NCBI GenBank assembly: GCA_005406025.1
Contig: BGZK01001615.1
Coordinates: 62,001 to 126,000 of the forward strand
DNA: 64,000 nt
Source: Eumeta japonica
Taxonomy: Eukaryota > Arthropoda > Insecta > Lepidoptera > Psychidae
Direction: 5' to 3'
Part shown: piece after piece, positions 59,345 through 64,000 of the stretch
Layout of the letters: every line of letters starts with the position of its first letter
Numbering within the stretch: the stretch's first letter is position 1
The notes under the pieces: model-generated
What the model saw: the letters and a program-made list of their open reading frames with translations, nothing else
What the model was told of the DNA's origin: nothing
The model's database searches: none
Translations under genes and position numbers: made by a program

Positions 59345-60165
59345 GTGCTAGTAATTCACGCGAAACGTATTTTTGGAACTAAGTTCCTTATGGGGCGTTG
59401 CGGAGGGGTACCCTAACCGGCAATACACGTCCGTAACGTTAAATAAAAGCGTAAGATTTTTGTGTATAGTCTTTGTATGATGGCCATACAGTGTCTAACG
59501 TATAGTCTACGTGATGACTATTATTATTGTTGCAGTTTTCTATTATTATTATATCATTCCACTAACGTTTCATGTTCTAAGCGTGGCTAGTGTTTTTTTA
59601 TTACTTAAATTTTGTTCTATTTATGTAATTATTGAGAATAATTAAATTTTGTGTAAAATAACAATATTTAATTTCTCTGACATCAATTTAATTATTATTA
59701 TTATTAATTATACAAATAAAATGAATAAACATTAATTTTATTCATTTATTTAATAAATTATTTATGAATAAATATTTTGATAGTTGATGGTTATTATTAA
59801 ACAATGTCAAAGTTATATAGTATATTTTACTGTTTTCTTTTTAGTTCAGAGACATATAATTCCGACAAGGTACAAGATAAAGAACGATAAGAAATAACCG
59901 CGACAAATGACGTTATGTCGGTGAACAATACCCAGGAATCAGTAATGCAGTATATTTTTAAAAATTTGAAAATTTAATTTTTATGCAATATATCGACTAT
60001 ATTTATAGTCATTGAGATTATTCATTTTTTTTTATTTTTATCGATAAAAAGTTATAATAAAAAATGTAGGTATACCCGAATAATTATTTTCTTTATATTT
60101 CGAATAGAACTAGAAATTAATATTTTTATAATAAGGAACTTCGTTCCGATCTGGTGTCCTACGAC
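59345..60165. mobile_element. possible TIR element (AAGGAACTTxGTTCC ends)
   Basis: GGAACTAAGTTCCTTAT at about 59376 is inverted as ATAAGGAACTTCGTTCC at about 60131. Adjacent sequences (GGGGCGTTGCGGAGGGGTAC; GGTGTCCTACGACACC) are familiar from insect repeats. The core is AT-rich with no transposase. Exact ends are unresolved. Confidence 0.45.
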
Positions 60166-60850
60166 ACCATTCGTTTTTTCGCTTTTATACGACATATAAA
60201 GAAGGACAAAATTTTAATTTATCTTGGTTATATTATATTTAAAAACTTAGAGACGGATATAGAAAAAAAATTTTTTGAGAGATCATAGTGACGCAAGCAC
60301 CATAAAGCTGAATCGAAATGCCGCCACACGTAAAATATTTTATTTCCTCACCAGATGGTGGTTTATATATATATACAAAATTGCGAAAATAAAAGGAATA
60401 TATTTTTTTTTCATAAAAGATGCAAACATCACAAGCTTGATGTAAAAATATATAATGTTTGCTACAACCGTTTTTCTTTGTCTCAATATAAATTCGTAAT
60501 ATAAAAAAAAAATAATTGTTGAGCAATTCAAGGTTTAAAATTTAATAAGGCAATTGAGCATGTGGCACGTATTCAACTGGGTCACGACATACGAGTAGAT
60601 GCTCAGATATGACTTGGGCACCCTCTCACATAAAGCAGAGCTGCGATTTCGAGTTACTTGCCGGGAGTCGCGGGCTGCAACGCGAGTGGAAATACTTGAC
60701 ATAACGTGCAATAAACAGTGCACTGCAGCAACATACGAGCCCTTGTAATTTTCCTTGCACATTATGACTTGAACAATTAGATTTATTTGGGAGACACTGA
60801 TATTTTTTTGTAAAAATATAAAAACGTGTGACATTAAATCGATATATATA
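60166..60850. other. AT-rich, nothing recognised
   Basis: Minus-strand frames here carry no recognisable motif. Confidence 0.35.
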
Positions 60851-61922
60851 TCTAATATATAAAATTCTCGTGTCACAGTTTTCGTTGCCATACTCCTCCG
60901 AAACGGCTTGACCGATTTTGATGAAATTTTTTGTGCTTATCCGGTATCTATGAGAATCGGCCAACATCTATTTTTCATCCCCCTAAATGTTAGGGGTAGT
61001 CCACCCCTAAATTTTTATTTTTATTTTTTAGACAAAATTTTTAATTTCTCTTTTTTCATGATACAACATACAAAAATACATACAATCCTCAATTTTCACC
61101 CTTCTACGATCAACCCTTATTTTTTAATAGCCATTTTAGTAATTTAATCATTTTTCCTCTCCGGTCGAAAACTGATCAATCGTCATTTAATTAGTTATCC
61201 CCGCCAGATGTCTACAGGTGTCACTTCTGACCCAGTAAACAGCAAGGAGTAGGGATGAGAACGAAGCCGGTCCCCTTTCTTTCTCACTCCCTACACAGTT
61301 GTCGGCCATCATTATTGTTTATGCATCAAGTGTAGTAGTAACGTTGACAATTATTATTTTGCTATCTCAGTGTAACTCTCATATTAACTTTTAATCATTC
61401 CTATTTTATCAATAATAATAATTAAATTATCAATTTTGAGTGTATTTTTCACGATTACTTAATCAAGTGATTTTATAACCTCAAAAGTACTCAACACGTG
61501 ACACGAGCTTTCAATAACAACGGATTTTGTGTTGTAAGTATACTTTTTTTTATTTATATCGAAAATGTTGTTGATCTTATAAAAATGTAATTTTAATTTA
61601 ATTTCATTAAAAAAATGTAATTGAACAATTAAGATTTTCACAGTTTCCAAAAAATCAATCATTATGAATCTTTATTTTGAAATGTCAATGGAAATATTGG
61701 TTGTATGAAAAAAGTATAAGAGACAATGTTTTCATAAAATTTAATTTTTTACTTTTGTTTGAAATTTTTTTCCATAAAACTTATATTTTTGTTATAATTT
61801 CATAAATTAATACTAATCATTTCAAAACTGCGGCAAAATCCTGGCCCTAATTATACTTTTAACATTTTTCATCATTAAATAATTTAATTAATTCTATTTA
61901 TGTATGTTTTGTACAGTGAGCA

Positions 61923-64000
61923 ATGCCAAGAAAACGCAAAGGGGCTGATTTGAGCCGCAGTACAAGCAAAGCTCGAAAGTTGCGAAATAGCAGATCCGAA
62001 AGAACAGAAGAACAAATCCAGCAACAAAATACTGATGCACGTGTCAGAATGACGCGATTGCATCAGAAGAACCAGAAGATACACGAGATGAACGCAATGA
62101 AGTCAGAAGATTAGAACAACGACAATCACGCCGTTTCACAGTCAATAGACGAAGAACAAATGACCAACAACGACAACAGGTACATCGAGCATTTATATCT
62201 GATTCATTCCTGCGTCTAGCATTCCAGTATGAGCCCGATATTGAATATTATGCTCATTCAAAAGTGGTAATGGTGCTATGGACAAGGAATGTCCGCATTG
62301 TCATGCTCTGAAATTCAAAATGAGCCAGCTGGGATGTGTTGCGCGTCAGGAAAAGTGCAACTACCTGAAATTGAAACACCACCTGAACCATTGAACGGCT
62401 TACTTATCGGCACGGATCCAGATTCTAACGTGTTCCTGAAGTCAATTCTAAGATTCAATTCATGCTTTCAAATGACATCGTTCGGAGCAACAGAAATAGT
62501 TCGAAATACTAATGCAAATGGTCAACAATTCAATTCTACATTCAAAATCAGAGGCCAAGTTTATCATAAAATGGGCTCACTGCTGCAATGCCAAACGAAC
62601 CACATAAATTCTTACAAATCTACTTTATGGGCGGCGAGGATTCCGGAAGCGCACTTGCCAATCGCGTGAATGCACGTTGTAATTATAATAACCTTGATTC
62701 ACTTTATGCCAGGCGCATCGTCAGCGAGCTAGATGCTCTTTTGAACGAGCACAACGAGTTGTTGAAAATATTCAAATCACATATGCACCAATTACAAAGC
62801 GATAATCACGCTATCGTCATTAATCCTGATAAAACACCAGCTGGAGAGCATATTCGTAGATTCAATGCACCCGTTGTTGATGATGTTGCTGGAATCATGG
62901 TTGGCGATTGTACAGCTGCACGAGAATTGTGATTCGTAGAAGAAATAATAATCTTCAGTTCATTGCTGACACACATCGTTCATATGACGCTCTCCAATAT
63001 CCGCTAATATTCTGGAAGGGACAAGACGGATATTGCATAAACATAAAACAACGAGATACCGTATCAGGTACTTCATTGATTATTAATTTGATCATTAATC
63101 ATTTAACAAAACAATTAAATTATTGAACGTAATAAATTTAAATTATTTTTATGAACAAATATTACAGGAGCTGAAACAAACAAGAACGTTAGCTCAAAGG
63201 ATTATTATGCGTACCGATTAATGATTAGACGTGGCCTGGACAACGTCATTTTACGATGTCGTGAGCTTTGTCAACAATTCATGGTCGACATGTACGCGAA
63301 GATTGAGAGCGAACGACTACGATACTTACGATATAATCAACAAAGCTGCGCGCGGAAGAGTACATTCATTTGCGAGACGCTATCAACAACAACGCCGACG
63401 TCGCCGAAATTGGTAACCATGTCATTTTACCATCATCGTACGTAGGCAGTCCACGTCATATGCAAGAATATATACAGGATGCTCTGACTTTCGTGCGCGA
63501 ATATGGACGACCATGTTTATTTATCACGTTCACATGTAATCCAAAATGGCCAGAGATTACATCTTTGCTACTGCCTGGCCAAAATGCAATACATCGCCAT
63601 GACATTACAGCACGTGTGTTCAGACAAAAGTTGAAGTCTTTAATAAGTTTCATTACTAAATCACATGTATTTGGTCCCACGTTGCTGGATGTATTCGGTT
63701 GAGTGGCAAAAGCGAGGATTACCTCATGCACACATTTTGGTTTGGTTCATCGACAAAATCCGTCCTGAAGAAATCGATAGCATCATTTCTGCGGAAATTC
63801 CAGATCCATCCACTGACCAACTGCTGTTTGATATTGTTACAACAAACATGATTCATGGTCCATGTGGTACTCTTAATAGTTCATCGCCTTGCATGGCTGA
63901 TGGAAAATGTACTAAAAATTTCCCTAAAGATTTTACCAATGATACGGTCACAAATGTCGACGGATACCCAATATATCGTCGAAGAAATCCTGAAAATGGC
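61923..64000 (+). pseudogene. Helitron Rep (HUH nickase) ORF, frameshifted, incomplete
   Basis: Seen in order: a basic N-terminus MPRKRKGADLSRSTSKARKL; CPHCHAL-type zinc-like CxxC and MCCASGKVQLPEIETPPEPL; VNARCNYNNLDSLYARRIVS; HAIVINPDKTPAGEHIRR; RLMIRRGLDNVILRCRELCQ (start of the Helitron N-terminal Rep domain, about 63218); FITFTCNPKWPEI (about 63520-63560); and the metal-binding HUH box PHAHIL (63722-63739). Known: HUH nickases cut and join DNA for rolling-circle transposition. The frame breaks near 62058, 62269, 62318, 62586, 62926, 63344 and 63682, and an intron-like segment lies at 63068-63167. Otherwise the translation is continuous to the window edge. The ATG at 61923 gives the standard start. 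Confidence 0.9.
63068..63167 (+). other. 100-nt intron-like segment in Helitron Rep
   Basis: It starts GTACTT and ends TATTACAG. It is AT-rich, with stops in frame. Removing it joins GTATCAG to GAGCTG and restores the expected VSG-AET reading across the junction without a frame change. Confidence 0.65.

Larger units (their letters stand above)
60851..64000 (+). mobile_element. autonomous-type Helitron, 5' end and Rep gene
   Basis: Seen: the putative 5' terminus TCTAATATATAAAATTCTCG followed by TGTCAC at 60851, preceded by A as expected for Helitron insertion between A and T. The leader has CTCCTCCGAAACGGCTTGAC and TGACCCAGTAAACAGC. A Rep ORF starting at 61923 runs off the window, so the helicase, the 3' hairpin and the CTRR end lie beyond 64000. 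The plus strand is opposite to the TMTC2-like gene. The protein is far better preserved than the fossil at 15676, so this is a younger insertion. Confidence 0.88.

Overview
The window looks like a piece of insect nuclear DNA, most likely from a moth or butterfly. The background is AT-rich with no operon-like gene packing. The few coding exons are short, GC-rich, separated by very long introns and bounded by GT/AG splice sites. The rest is dense with insect-type mobile DNA: Helitrons, mariners, non-LTR retrotransposon tails, tRNA-type SINEs and many fold-back elements. The order-level call (Lepidoptera) is inference from the repeat families.

One host gene can be supported. Three minus-strand exons (40242-40356, 9759-9844, 6603-6862) join in frame (intron phases 2 and 1) into 152 complete codons of tetratricopeptide repeats. 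They match the TMTC family of ER O-mannosyltransferases, most like TMTC2. The introns are about 30.4 kb and 2.9 kb. Earlier exons must lie beyond 64000, more than 23.6 kb upstream, and later exons beyond position 1. Nearly everything else in the window therefore sits inside or beside introns of this gene.

Layout: 1-6600 holds a decayed LINE split by a hairpin element, a second LINE tail and a small MITE. 6600-9850 holds exons 3 and 2 with a mariner fossil between them. 9850-40240 is the giant intron, with an old Helitron helicase fossil, LINE tails, SINEs, a second mariner fossil, five arrays of a degenerate Helitron-like family, three copies of a 0.7-0.8 kb repeat (one interrupted by a hairpin element) and several GC-rich islands that resemble conserved regulatory DNA. 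40240-60850 continues with two more copies of that repeat, a 1.1 kb fold-back built from 120-bp modules, a pogo-like TA-flanked element, a 1.25 kb long-TIR element and several nearly perfect short-loop hairpins. 60851-64000 is the 5' part of a recently active Helitron on the plus strand. Its Rep ORF carries seven reading-frame breaks and what looks like a 100-nt spliceosomal intron.

I found no tRNA, rRNA, CRISPR or prokaryotic feature. The most unusual signals are the modular giant fold-back at 45951-47040, the mobile hairpin family proven by two clean nested insertions, the recurrent 3-6-nt-loop palindromes, the intron in the Helitron Rep gene, and a 20-bp motif shared by two GC islands 2 kb apart.
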